A stretch of 64,000 nt of DNA, taken from NCBI GenBank assembly GCA_015680685.1, contig MNCI01027262.1:1160289-1224288 (forward strand), given 5' to 3'. Position numbers and translations under genes: made by a program. Below are positions 33,450 to 45,688 of this stretch, in pieces. The notes beneath the pieces were generated by a model that worked only from the letters and a program-made list of their open reading frames with translations, did not search any database and had not been told where the DNA came from. This DNA is from Gnetum montanum (lineage: Eukaryota; Streptophyta; Gnetopsida; Gnetales; Gnetaceae). Within the stretch, counting starts at the first letter, position 1, and every line of letters starts with the position of its first letter.

Positions 33450-35434
33450 GAACAACCACACTCAATATTTTGAATCTCCTCCTTTCAATTTAGTTGTGAG
33501 GGAGATGATCATCCTTGCTAACTATATAAGCAGCTCCTTATTTTTTCATCTTTTTTTTTACACCTTATTAATTTTACAACTTTTTATTTTGTGCATTCTT
33601 TATTTTACACCTTTTTGTTTTCTACATTATTAATTTTTCAAGATTTTTTTTTTCAACATCATTAGTAAATTTGCTATTTCTTGAATATTTTACACTTTCT
33701 TTTATATTTTATTTTATTTTGGTATGATTTTCTAACTTTTTGTTAATAAGTGCAAGACATAGTGGTAATTCATTGCTTGATGATGGTATGTACTATTTAG
33801 TTATTTTATTGTTGGTGTCTAGATTCTAGCTTTAAATTTTGTTACTAATAACTAGGACATGGTTTCCTTTTTATGCAATAGGCGGTGAGTCCATAACATC
33901 CACCCCTCCACAAACTCTATGGTTTTCCTTGTTTTGAAAATGTGCAGGCCCTTTTTCATTAATAAAATTATAATGACTTTGTGACTTTGGTAGTTTCTAG
34001 ATTTAGAAAGGATTCAAAGGTTTGAATAGGATGTTACTTCAAGGGGATTTAGTATTCTTTGTGCCTTTCTACCTGCCTATGTGCATGTGTGTTTCCATAG
34101 ATTTCTTACCATTCCATGCCAACTAATAACATGAAGTTAATTACGTCTTTGCATGGTGTGGTTCTCATTTCAAAAAATAATAATGGAAGTTCAAAGAACA
34201 CCCCTTAGACAAAATAAATAGGCTATAAGCACTAGTTATGGAACTAGAAAGACATGTTACCCATGCCTGAAGGTCCCCTCTAACTAAGGCCCTTCCTCAC
34301 TTCTTACTTCTCTTTTACTCTCTAATAAGGAATGGTGGTTGCTCTGTTGAAGCACTCTTGTGTCTTAGGGGGGTAGATTGTTCTTAGAATGATGATGCAA
34401 TGTCACTAAACATGGTTTATTTTTTTCTAGACTAAGGATGGATTTTATCAAGTCATTTAACCACAAAATTCATAAGGAACTTCATGTAACCTTAATTCAT
34501 TAGCAATTCCATTCCACTCTCTCTCACTCTCATCCATGCTTTTCATGTTTTAGCTCAATATTGGTTTCATGTTCTTTTTTGATGTCTTGTTTTGATGTGC
34601 TAAAATTCTTAGGTAGTTTCTTTTAGGTTTTTGTACTTAACCTTCCGTAACCATTAATCATCCATGAAGTTGATGGACTCCTTGGTTTGAAGTTATCCAA
34701 GGGCAAGAAAAGGCCTATGCTTGCTTTAGGGAGGACCCACTTGCATATCTTTTGGTTAGGTTAGTTAATTTAGTTATCCTTAGACATTCTCACAATCAAA
34801 TCTTTTTGCATTCCCCATCAATCACATCAAATTATGCACATCTTCACAACATTTTTCAGTGAACTTTCATTTTTATTGTTGTAAGTTCTTACACCCTCTT
34901 CAAGTATTTCCTTGTGTTGAACTTTTTTAAATTTAATGGACCACTTATTCATGTTACCCTATTTGTTAATCTTCCCACTAACACTACTAATGGAATCAAT
35001 CCACCATAATCACAACCTAGCCAAGTGTAACCATCAACGAGATGAGGTACTTCAAAGCTATGTGTTACATAGTGCACACTAATTCATGATTGTGTTGTGA
35101 TTACAGTGGAAAGCATGGACTGTAAGTAGGACTATCTTCAGCAAAAGATGAGTAGCATCACCTTATAATTAGAAGCATTCATGACCATTCGATCTTCTCT
35201 CTCGCTCTTCAACTGCCAAGAGCAGTTGGATGTCAATTTTCTCTAGGGTGTTCATTTCTCTTATTATGAACATCCAATTTTGTAAAAGATTGTAATCTGT
35301 ACACTCAGGCACTCAGAGTCTATTTATTCTATCTGAGCCAGTTTGTATGTTATTCAATAATCCCATACGTTTTCAATATTTTGTAAGGAACTTGTTCCTT
35401 CTCTTCTTCACTTGAGGATGAGTTTTCATTCAAT
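33450..35434 (+). other. Non-coding 3' region of element B
   Basis: About 2 kb between integrase and the polypurine tract, T-rich at first (33,530-33,730). It matches element C (51,930-53,795) and parts of it match the non-coding region of elements D and E. No env-like ORF is present here, unlike in D and E. Confidence 0.65.
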
Positions 35435-35444
35435 TGTGGGGGTA
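35435..35444 (+). promoter_or_regulatory. Polypurine tract of element B
   Basis: TGTGGGGGTA directly precedes the 3' LTR and would prime plus-strand DNA synthesis. The equivalent CATGGGGGTA stands before the element C 3' LTR. Confidence 0.8.
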
Positions 35445-36304
35445 TGATGAACCATGTTTTGATTGGATCTGATATCAAATATCTGATATTGAGGCTATTT
35501 GATATCAAAGCCTCAATATCGAATACTTGATATCAAAGCCCAATATGCAATGTCAAATATCCGATATATATGCTGGCCTATAAATATAGCACTTGGGCTT
35601 ACGATTTTCATATAGTTTTATTGATAGCATAGCAAAGCCCTTGTAGTTTGTTTTCTCTAGAGTTGGAATATTTTTTGAGTGCCCATAGTAGAAGTCTAAG
35701 TATGTATGGACCTTTATTTAACCACTGATGTACCTAAGCATAGCAATGTGATAGGAATAAAGATGAGCCCTTTTGATAATCCTTGCAGCACTAAGAATAG
35801 ATTGATGTTTCCTTTAATGCATTTATTATTCATGCACTTTAGTTTAATGCTTTTTCATTAAGTAATTAATTTTAATTTTTTAATGAACATAATCATGACC
35901 ACTTTGAGTGTATGTGTAGCACTTGGTAACCTAGAAATGCTTAAAATTTGGTAACCTAGTAGAACTACATGTGTTCAAGATGTGTCTAGGGAGTGGGAAC
36001 GTGTACTTGTGTTAAGCTAGCTAGGAAATAGGTTAATTACATATTACATTCCTCTACCTTCCATTCTTATTCTAGATAATTAAATTTATAAAATACAAAA
36101 TGATAAAAATCATATACCTCAATTACACTTAACCATATACTTATACTTCATGAGTTGAACTGAGAAGACAACGATCATTCCAATTAAACTTCACGTCTTA
36201 GAACTAGTGTACTTGAGAACTTAAGGTCTGTGGAATTTGACCAAATTGCACTTGAATGCTTGTGATTCATATGGTTAGGTGTAGTAGTACCTTGATGCTT
36301 ATCA
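35445..36304 (+). repeat. 3' LTR of element B (860 bp)
   Basis: It runs from TGATGAACC to TTATCA. U3 has eight or more GATATC/GATATT-type words (35,470-35,570), more than the 5' LTR, before the TATA box TATAAATA (35,579-35,586). TSD CTATT follows at once. Confidence 0.94.
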
Positions 36305-36389
36305 CTATTATGAATAGAGTACAAATAGTGCTAGTTTTAGCTCTTCTTCATCTTTGCAATTGTTTTATTATTGTATTTGGGCTTTTTGT

Positions 36390-36570
36390 AGTCTAGGAAT
36401 GGCATCTTAGATGGTCTAGCATGTGAAAAGAAGATTAGATAATGAGCATATAAAAAAAGGTTACTACATCACTGTTTCAGGAAAGCTATTGAAAGCAAGA
36501 TCCAAAAAAATGTGGAAAAAAATAATTGAAGATGACCTGAAGTAATTGCAAATAAATAAAGATCTAGCTC
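36390..36570 (+). pseudogene. LINE-like reverse transcriptase C-terminal remnant, copy 1
   Basis: A short reading of the form RKMW-E-IEDDL--LQINKDLALH--KWKK, clearer in the copy at 58,640-58,760, resembles the C-terminal tail of plant non-LTR retrotransposon polymerases, where a basic W(x)3-4 IEDDL motif is followed by a D-R/K-x-W-(K/R) motif. Broken by stops. Element B inserted about 85-90 bp upstream of it. Confidence 0.45.
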
Positions 36571-36799
36571 TTCATAGATGATCATCTAACCAGCCTCATG
36601 TTATTAGACTCATATAACCAACCTCATTTTATTGGAACAAGGCTAAGATGATCATGATGATGATTTTTTATAATTCTAGGTTACGTTCATGGGCTCTTCT
36701 AATCTTTTGGTGGTGTGCTTCTTCCTCTCATAATGCTAAAAATATTTGCATTGTTCTAGGATATCTCCTCATTATGGATTCTCTAACACATTTACAGTG

Positions 36800-39369
36800 T
36801 TGTTGGAAAGTTTCTTTTACTTAGTCATACATGGGCTAGGCCATGTTAAGCTCCTTAAGTAATGCACAACTAGGTTATGATAACTATTTTCAACGGTCAT
36901 CTTCTTATGTACTTATCTTTATAAATTTTTTATCTTTTCCTTTTGACATATGGACTCACTATGCTTACTTTTCTTCAATCTTCAGTCCTTGATGCTCCAA
37001 ACTTCTTTTTGGAAGTTGGGTGTATTTGGGACTTATAGTTCTAAGATAGTTTAATCAAGATTAGGTTATGAAGGTCATCATTTTATCAACCCTTATGAAC
37101 TAGGACTAATAGTTTTTCTTAAGTATCATTTGAAAGGGTTAGAAGTTTTTATTTAGAAGCTTTTCCTATGGGTATCCTTTCTTCTTCTTCTTCTTCTTGT
37201 CATATTTACGACTTAGTACTATAGACCTTATTTTGTCTTACGAACTATCTTCTCCTCATCTTATTGACATAGGATCACCTCTCTTGTTATTCCATTATAT
37301 TGTATGATTTTTATGATGATGATCTTACCTAGCATGTTCATGGCTTGTAAGTAGTTGTGTGCTTTCATGGATCATTTTAACATTTCTAAACTCCATTTAT
37401 GTATATTAAAAAACTAATGATTGTACCTTAATTAATAAGTATATTTTAATAATGTTCAATGTTACAAATAGAGATAAATTGTATAATATAAATATTATAG
37501 GAATACTTGAACTAACTTTTATTATAGATAGGTTATAAGAATGATGTCTCAAATGATTTGGTTATACTTAAGGAAGATTATAATCTAAACAACTTTAAAA
37601 GTGTTGCCACATAACCATTTTAAAAACCCACTAAAAGGTCTTCCAAGAAAGACATTAAAGTCCATGATTAAGGATAATATGATAAAATTACATGTAGATA
37701 AAGATTAAGCTCTTTTCTTAAGGGAAAAGTTAGGTCGATTATATTAATAGATGGGAAGAAAAATCATGACAAATAAAGATTACAAAAGCATTAGAAAAAA
37801 AAGGATGGGACAATCAAGCATGTTAAACAAAAGTTCTTGGATGGGGCAAACAAAAATCTATTACATGAGAAAAAATAACAAAAAAAAACTATAGAGATGG
37901 AATAGGATAGGAATGGTAGCAAACATAAACAAAATGGTAGCTTGACAAAGTTATCAAAGGAATGAATATTCAAAAACTTCTAACAAAGATGGTAAAGATT
38001 AAGCTCTTAATAGAGATGGAATAAGGATAGGATGAAATTGAATAATTAATGAAAAATTAACATTTAACTTTAAGAATTTGGAGTTTGGTAAAAATCTATT
38101 GAACAAAAATACAAAACTAAATAAGAATTAAAAAAAACAACAAGAAGAATGAGACAATCTAACATTTTAACCATTTTGTTATTGAAAAAAAATAAGAAAA
38201 ATACTCTTAATAGTTCTTACCTTTTAATTTTAAAATGTGAAGTGTAATGGAATTTCCATGATGGTATCACATGACATCACTCAAGTACAAAAAAACATGT
38301 CAAACAAGGGTTCAAGAATGGACTATGCCTTAACAACCATAATAATTTACAAACACATCAAAGGTCATGTTGAAAAAAACTAGTAAAAGTGTTAGTAGCC
38401 TAATAATCATGCTAAGAATAATCATATAAGCATTACTCTACAATACCAACCCAAAACAATATTGCAAAAATTTTAAACATACATCAAGATAAATTTATAA
38501 TCAAGCTTATTAGGATCCATTTCTAAAACTATACATACTAGCCCTAACCCTCTTCTTTGAAGAGCATGAGAGATGTTCATATTAGAAGCCTTAGCTATAG
38601 TTGCCTACATACCTTTACCATTATAAGAGTGTGATGATTAATCTATCAAAAACCATGATAGATATGTATGCTTCATTTGACCACCAATTGTAAAAGGGTG
38701 TAACTTTTGAACTACCAGCAAGGCATACTCTTCTCTACTCTTCCTTGTTTGAAAGAAGTGATGTCCTCAAAGCTTTATGTCATCATTTCTATAAATATAT
38801 TTTTGAATCTTAAATTTGTTATTATTTCAAACTCCCCAAACATGAAGAAAGGAAAAGAAAGTGAGGGTATTGAAAAATTCAAAGTCCATTTGAATGAGTT
38901 TAGCAAAGTAGATCTAATGGCTAGGGTTATCAATTGTAAATCACTAAAGTTGAACTTAACTTAGCATTATTTGAGATTTAGAGAATCTCACACATCCTAA
39001 GTGAAGGAATATTTAATTCTTGTCCATATAAGTGGAACTAAACTTGCCATCTAAAGCTCCACATGCAAACTTTTTCTTCTAATCTCATAGTGATACGAAG
39101 GTGTAAAGTTAATCCTTTATGTCCAAGGAAAGAATAATAACATACTTTGGGGGATCCTTTCCAATGCCTAGTGGTAGTCTAGCACTAGTATGAGTAGTGA
39201 TTTAGAACTTTCTCTTGATAACATAATCTTAGAAAGGTCAAGCATTTTAATATTCTTTTCAAATCTAGGACTCTTTCCCTTCTCTAAAGTGGTCCATCCT
39301 TCAAGATAATTATTTTTCATCATTAATCACCCAACCTTTTTCTTTCTTTCCTTTTGAGACATCATCCTA
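36800..39369. other. Non-coding stretch between elements B and E
   Basis: A-rich, with poly-A runs (37,790-37,900, 38,100-38,200) and a (CTT) microsatellite at 37,180-37,200. No gene recognised; the longest frame (38,707-38,964, plus) has no motif I know. The sequence ends in TCCTA at 39,365-39,369, the presumed left target duplication of element E. Confidence 0.4.
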
Positions 39370-40281
39370 TGATGAGTAGTGGGGTAATCCAACACAAAAC
39401 CATATGATATATAAATGTTCACACATAGCCTAGTTGAATTCCATAGACAACTCAATGTGATTATGCTTAGTAATTGGTTTAAGTTCACAATCATTGTCTT
39501 CCCACATGAGCTAGTAAAATCTATGTGTATGGTTTAACTCAGTGAGGTGTATAATAACTAATGTTGTATTGGCCATATTATGCATAGTAAGCATAAAGAA
39601 TGATATTGATTTCTAACTCTAAGTAAACGATAAAGAAATCTAGTCTAGCCTAGGTGAGGGACATCCATTCCTGATTCTCCACACACAGCTTGGACTTATG
39701 CAATTGTTAATGGGTTTACCAAGTATTCCACTACTAGGTGAACCAAGAAATAATACTACTGGGTTACTAAACAATCACACATAATACTCAAAATTAATCA
39801 TATCCATTTCACTTAATAACAGAAAAAATAATGTTAATAGAAAAGTAAACAATAACTAGGAAAATAGTAATTACTAAGCTAAGTAAAAATAGAAAACTTT
39901 ATTTTTTAAGTAAACAGTAAGAAATCTAAGTGATGCTACAATGATGCAAAGTAATCTCGATTTTTATTTTTCATCATGAAATGTGTCCAAGTACATTCCA
40001 CTCAAATGAAGACTTCGTTCAATCACTTAACATCACACTATGGGCATACACTACTAAGTGCTAAGTACTAAAATCAAGAAAAAAAATTAAAAAAATTTTA
40101 CTAAGTTGGAATGAAAACTTGTTTGAGGATCATGTGTCCAAGTGTCATATTTATAGGCTTGCACACATCCGCAATATCAAATATCTGCCATTGTAGCTTA
40201 TGCCCTAATACCAAGGATTCAACATTATAGATCTAATATTGAATGTCTAATATCATGATTGGTAAAAAAATCAATTTATCA
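39370..40281 (-). repeat. 3' LTR of element E (912 bp)
   Basis: On the plus strand it starts TGATGAGTAGTGGGG and ends TTTATCA, followed by TACCTCCAC, the reverse complement of a polypurine tract. The minus-strand TATA box TATAAATA is at 40,155-40,148, with CAATATC and CAATATT words upstream (40,170-40,255). It aligns with the element D LTR over its whole length. Confidence 0.82.
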
Positions 40282-40454
40282 TACCTCCACAACTAACTAA
40301 AAACTCATCCTTGAGTTAAAACAAAATGAGGATAGAGTTCCTTACAAAATTGGAAGGTAGATTTACATGACACTGACTACTATATACATGACTCTTAAAT
40401 GTTATAATGGTGTTTACAAAAATAACATATGACATGATAACATTAATAGAAAAA

Positions 40455-42482
40455 AAAATTTGATGAAGCTTGATTAGTTTAGGTAGTTCATGGTGGTGGT
40501 GACTCTTCCATTAGTTGCTTTCCCTTGTCATCAAGCTTTTGAAATTTGTACTGATTCAAAAGTAGCTAAATTTTTTCCTCCTTCATTTGTATGTCATGTA
40601 CCATCCATGCTTGTTGTGCAATGTGTGATGGAGTGGCTACATCCCATGGGCATGGAAGCTACAGAAACATATGATTTTCCTTAACATACCAGGCTACAAA
40701 TTGCCTCCTCTCCTCTTCAAATGCTTTGGCCTTTTCATGGAGTTCATGATAATCAATCAATCTTTTAGCTAGGCTTGCTACTACATCTTTCTACCTTTGG
40801 TAGCCAGCCTTCACTACTTCCAATTCACAATTTGCCACTTTGATTTCTATAAAGCATCTTTACAATTTGCAAGCTCTTTTCAATACAAAGCATATGTGGT
40901 TACTACTTGATATTCTAGCTCATTTACTAGCCTACCTACTATTAAAATGGCCAAGTTAGCATAACATCACTAGGGATGTCGAAAAGTGTTATCATGACTT
41001 GCCCATTCTGCAATAGTCTATTGATCACATCCTCATGATTAGTAGGAGTCATTGAGGTTTTGGCTAACATTTGAGCATCTTTGGCTCTAGTTAGATCCAC
41101 TAGTGGTACAACAAGTATATTGAAATACTCTTTGATATGATTAGTGATCACCTCTGCTACTCCTACTACATCTTGATGTTGCATTACCACTACTGTGGTT
41201 CCCTCTTTGGTCTCTAGCACCACTTGGAACGATATAGCATTCCCATACATCTATTTTGATCATTACATCTCTCCTCCTAACTGTAATGACATTTGTTCAC
41301 TTATTGAATCTACTGAAAGTGTGAGTTAAACAACACTATCAATAACTCCATAAATATTGGCTTCCTCCCTTGTTCCCCAGTTGATTGCTTTTGTAATTTG
41401 TTGTAGTTGACTCATTGACAATCTGTAATCTTGTGGTGACAATGGTGGAACTTGGTATTATTATTGTTCATGTTGTTGCTATTGTTGCTCTTGTTGTTGG
41501 ATGCTAGGACCCACTTGTTATTTTTGCTCCTATTCTTGTTCTTTTTCTTGCTCCTCACCATGGTCTTTCCTTGGTGGTGCTAGTTTGAGCAACTTAACAT
41601 ATGAAGCATTTTGGGCCCTCTTGAATGTCATTGGTGTATCCTAGGATTCTGGCCCACTTTCATAGCTTCCTACTAAGTCAAGGAAATGGAAGTGTTGGTT
41701 TCTCTACCTTCCTCTTTTTAAACTACCTTTGGATTTCCATAAAATAGAGTTGTGCAAGGTTGACATTATATTTACCCATCAAGATTGCACTTTCTCTAAC
41801 TGCATAAGTGGATAGTTGATTAAGTCCTTTTTTTTTTGGAATAGGAGATAAGTGCCAATTTTAAAATATATTCTTTCTTCCAAAATTATTTCATTATATC
41901 CCTTCTCTTCTTTGCCATAAACTTGTTTCAACCATTTTTTTTTTGTTTCAGGTTTAGATTAGGTGGACAAATGTGCTACCCTTGCCCCTTCATTGGGTAT
42001 ATTTAGAGCTTCTATAATTGCCTTGATTGATAATGAAACTAAGATTCCTCCAATGTTGATTGTAGTTCTCTCTTCCTTGTTGTGCCAAAACTGATAAGTT
42101 TCTCCAAGGTACCATTTTCCATTCTGTGACATTATTGGCCATAGTAGTAACACTTGCAGTTGTGTCCTTACCACTTCAGGAAAAAATTTCATGTATGGGC
42201 CAAATTTCATCTCCAAAATGACTATGGTTACAATGGATCTTTCTTGTATGGCTTGGAGATAGTCTTGTAACAACGTGGGGCATAGTCTTGGCATTTGTGG
42301 TTCTTCTACCTCTCTTGTGCCTATTGTCCTGTAGTAGGAGTGCCTTGATGAATGCTAAATTATTGAGCCTCCTGCTCCTCATGTTTTGATTCTTGTCCTT
42401 TAGTTTGGCCTGTACCTTGGCCTCTTGGTCGTTTGCTTACTTCTTGTGAGGGTCCTCCTTATGCTCCTCTCTTTGGGGCCAT
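40455..42482 (-). pseudogene. Extra ORF of element E, copy 2
   Basis: The minus-strand ATG at 42,482-42,480 begins MAPKRGA with a Gln codon turned to stop at position 8. The central domain (41,959-42,294) has FGPYMKFFPEVVR, GKWYLGETYQFW and IIEALNIPNEGAR. A Gln/Glu-rich stretch follows (41,450-41,560), then TNHIKEYFNILVV (41,100-41,140) and a His-rich C-terminus (HHHHELPK, about 40,475-40,500) conserved in element D. Relative to copy 1 it lacks about 745 bp of the coiled-coil part, deleted at 40,963 between ACA repeats. Adding both copies, the ancestral ORF was roughly 900 codons. No function can be assigned. Confidence 0.6.
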
Positions 42483-43033
42483 ATGCAATCATTAAAGAAT
42501 TAGGAATCATTAACAGGTGTTCTCTAATTTTTATAACTCCCTTCCTTTCTCATAATTTTAGTTAGATCAAATTATTAGTTACTAGGATTATATAGTTAGA
42601 AACCTTTTGCAAAAAGTTATTCCATAAGTGTTAATTCAATTATAATCCTTCATAATTGTTCATTTTGTCCTTATATATGGCTTATATTGATGGTTATGGT
42701 TCCTTAAGAGCATCATTTGGGTGTTCAGGCATTAATATGTTGGATAATTCCTTAAACATTTTAACTGTCACTTCATACTTACCCTTAAAATACTTTCCAA
42801 GCATTAGAATGCTTAAAAAAAATGGCTCAAAATATCCTCATTAGTACCCTCCCACAACTAAGATGAGCACTCCATGATCAAATAGGTTCAAAAAGCATGA
42901 AGATCAAAGTGATAATGATCAAATTAGAACTTTGGAAAGCTAGGAGGTTAGAGCTTTGATCAAAGAAGAAAATTTGAAAAACTCTCCCTTGTGTGGAATG
43001 AAAAATGATGAAAATTTTTTCCAAGTGTTTGCC

Positions 43034-43110
43034 TATATATAGATTTTGTGGGATCCAATATTAAGGACCTAACATGAAGGATGCAAGATCAATGCAAACC
43101 TGATATCAAA
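43034..43110 (-). promoter_or_regulatory. LTR-like internal promoter upstream of the extra ORF, copy 2
   Basis: Minus-strand TATATATAGG (43,041-43,032) with TTTGATATCAGG and CTTAATATTGG upstream (43,055-43,105). The extra-ORF ATG is 552 bp downstream. It matches copy 1 closely in spacing and sequence; element D lacks the corresponding 700 bp. Confidence 0.5.
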
Positions 43111-44706
43111 GCCCTATGAATTTTACTTTTCATGAGGGTCTAATGGGAAAATTTGATTCTATTGAATGTTTGAAAGGTTTTAAGGTTTCTTAGAGGGTTT
43201 AGATGATAGGAATATACATATTTTTGGTCAAAAATTTATCATTGTAAGTTCATAGAGAAGGAATCTTAGGCTATAAAAGTTCATTAAACAGGTAACAAGT
43301 GTAATGAATTCATATTTTTAGAATAGATAGTGTGAATGATATGGGAAGTGTTTATTTATGTTTGGAAGCTTAAAGATGATATGGAATTTCTTGGTAGGTA
43401 TAAGATACAATAGTTATACAAGTGGATCCTCCCCAAAGTAGGCTCCATCCCTTAATATCATTGTATAACCATGCCTAGAGGTGTCGTTAGGCACTTAAGG
43501 AGTTGAATGCAACATATACCTATTTAGAAAAAACATACATGTTAGTATCATCAAATTGGAAAAATAACATTGTTACAAAACCACAAGTTATGACTATTCG
43601 AATAATAAGATGAGATCGACTTAGAAGGGATTGCAAAAATCAAAATGTGAGGTATGTTACCATAGGCATAATGAATTCTTATGTTTTATTAATGGTTAAA
43701 CTAATCACTAGCCTTTCTATCCAAGACTCAAACCAAGTCTAGACCACATTCTAGTGACATTGCATCATTTCATCTCTTGGAATTACAATCATAAGACTAT
43801 CAATGTTGCAAGGAATATTGTCACTTAGCGTATTGTCCAAGGGAGGATTTTTAATCACAGCACTCTATTTTATTTTAGATCTTTAAGAAGCCACCTACCT
43901 TCAAGCATGGGTAACATGTCTTTCTAGTGGGACCCCCAGAAATTTATTCTATGCTCTTTTTTTTTATTATTTGTATTAACCATTTAAGGTAGCACTTATT
44001 TTACTCTTACTCCCATTTTTCATTAGATCTACAAGGATATAATACAACCTTAGCAACATGATAGAACTCACAACAGTCATCCAAAAGAATCCATAAGTCC
44101 CCTTGATGTCACACCCTTTACATTCCCTCTTGGTTCTTCACTTTTTTATTTCAGGCATAATGATTACAAGTTTATTCTTAGTTGTATGATGGAAGAGAAT
44201 ATCATTATGTCCATGGTAAAAACTTCTTATTGATGGAATGGATGGATGGATTATGTGGACACACTATTCAAGTAATCAATCCCTTATGAGTTGATAACAT
44301 AGAGAAATCTTCACCTTATTAAACTACATCTTGCCTTTATTTGTAATGTGTCTTATTAACGATCAAAAATTATGTACAAAAGATTTGAAAATAAAGTATG
44401 AAAGAAATGAAAAAAATAGTGTGAATTATGAAAAGGTATAAAGAATGAAAATATTAAAGAATGGGAAGAATTATATTAAATAATTAGGAAAAGTAAAAAG
44501 AATTGTAAAAAAAATGGAAAGTCATTTATTAATTCCCAAATCAAGATAAGGCATCTTTCCCATGACTAAACTCATACACTCTAAGTCATTCATGTACCAT
44601 CTTTAAGATTTAGCTTTTTAGTTATTATCCCAGGTGATCTTGATGGTAGTTGAGTTTTGATCATCTAAATCCTTTTTTCCCCTTTTGATGTATGATTATG
44701 AGTTAT

Positions 44707-45551
44707 TGATGAGCCGTGATATCGGGGCCGCGATATTGTGTCCGCGATATCAAGTTCGCGATATTGGATTTTGCCATGCGATATCAGACATCCAATATTA
44801 AGACCTGTCTCATTGCCTATAAATAAGAGGCAGGCACACTTGGTTTGGCAGTTAGTTCTTAGTCCCTTACCCAAAATATTGTAGTTTCTCCCTCTTAGAG
44901 TTAGAATTATTTCTAAGTGCCCACAGTAGAAGTCATAAAGCGAGAGGATCTTTATTCGAGCATTGTGTACCTAAGCACACCTTGTGTCTGAAAATAAAAA
45001 TGAACTTTTTGATAAACCTTGCAGCATTCAGAATAGCTTATCTCTCACTCTTAATGCTATTTACAGTTCTTTAATGCTTTCATTAGTTAATTAATGTTGC
45101 TTTTATTGATTCGTTAATTTTCACAAGTAAGCACACTTAGTATGACCACTTAGAGCATGCATGAAACACTTGGTAACCTAGTAATGATTAGCTTTTGATA
45201 ATCCCAGTAGTGTTGCACTAGTTCAGGATGTGTATGAATAGTGGGAACAAATGCTAGTGTTAAGACTAGTTAGGACCTAGTTGATTAGTTAATTTAAATT
45301 AGTTATTCAATTAATTCACTTCTTCCCGTTTTAGCACTAGGACATAAAACATAAAAAACATAAAAATCATATACCTCAAGTTTACCTAACCATACAATCA
45401 TGCCATACAAGTAAGCTTCGAAAGACAATGATCGCCTAACCCATCCTTGTTCTATGAAGGCACATAAGCACTTAGTCCTTGGAGTTCGACTGGATCGAGT
45501 GTAATGCTCGTATTCATATGGTTGAGCATAGGGGTACCTCACCGCTCATCA
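44707..45551 (+). repeat. 5' LTR of element C (845 bp)
   Basis: Ends form an 8-bp terminal inverted repeat, TGATGAGC ... GCTCATCA. U3 has about six GATATC/GATATT words, several as CGCGATAT, between 44,717 and 44,800, then the TATA box TATAAATA (44,818-44,825). Confidence 0.95.
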
Positions 45552-45552
45552 T

Positions 45553-45570
45553 TGGCGTTGTTGCTGGGGA
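45553..45570 (+). promoter_or_regulatory. Primer-binding site of element C, tRNA-Asp type
   Basis: TGGCGTTGTTGCTGGGGA lies one base after the LTR and differs only slightly from the complement of the plant tRNA-Asp 3' end, the known Athila primer. Confidence 0.9.
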
Positions 45571-45688
45571 CTATGTTGTTTGTGTGCTAAGTAGAACTTA
45601 GGAATCTTCCCATCGTTAGAATGAACCCTAGGGTTAGTTGTTTTAAAATCATCCAAAGAGAAGAGTATTGCACACTGAAGAATTAATC

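Larger units (their letters stand above)
26324..36304 (+). mobile_element. Element B: full-length Athila-like Ty3/gypsy retrotransposon
   Basis: A 9,981-bp element with LTRs at both ends, a tRNA-Asp type primer-binding site, gag, protease, RT-RNase H, integrase, a 2-kb non-coding 3' region and a polypurine tract. The 5-bp target duplication CTATT is perfect (26,319-26,323 and 36,305-36,309), and a single CTATT stands in the unoccupied paralogous site at 58,466-58,470. Coding regions are riddled with stops and the LTRs differ at many positions, visibly more than those of element C, so B is the older insertion. Confidence 0.95.
39370..44706 (-). mobile_element. Element E: non-autonomous Athila-like element, left part
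   Basis: Minus strand, in 3' to 5' order from the left: 3' LTR, polypurine tract, extra ORF, internal promoter, non-coding region; it continues after the element C insertion with protease and gag (54,639-55,970). RT, RNase H and integrase are missing. Its 5' LTR and the start of gag are lost, so the right boundary is unknown. The paralogous copy in block 1 lacks the LTR. Confidence 0.75.

Noticed and set aside
33450-35434. Hidden env gene in the 3' region of element B
   Set aside because: No long frame or membrane segment on either strand, and the aligned region of the better-preserved element C has none either.
37180-37200. Microsatellites (CTT here; CT at 53,570; GGAT at 16,895; TA at 63,917)
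   Set aside because: Short, ordinary simple repeats with no sign of function.
40490-40684. Plus-strand frame at the start of block copy 2, with a similar one at 59,990-60,208
   Set aside because: Both are complements of the C-terminal part of the minus-strand extra ORF, which explains their mutual similarity.
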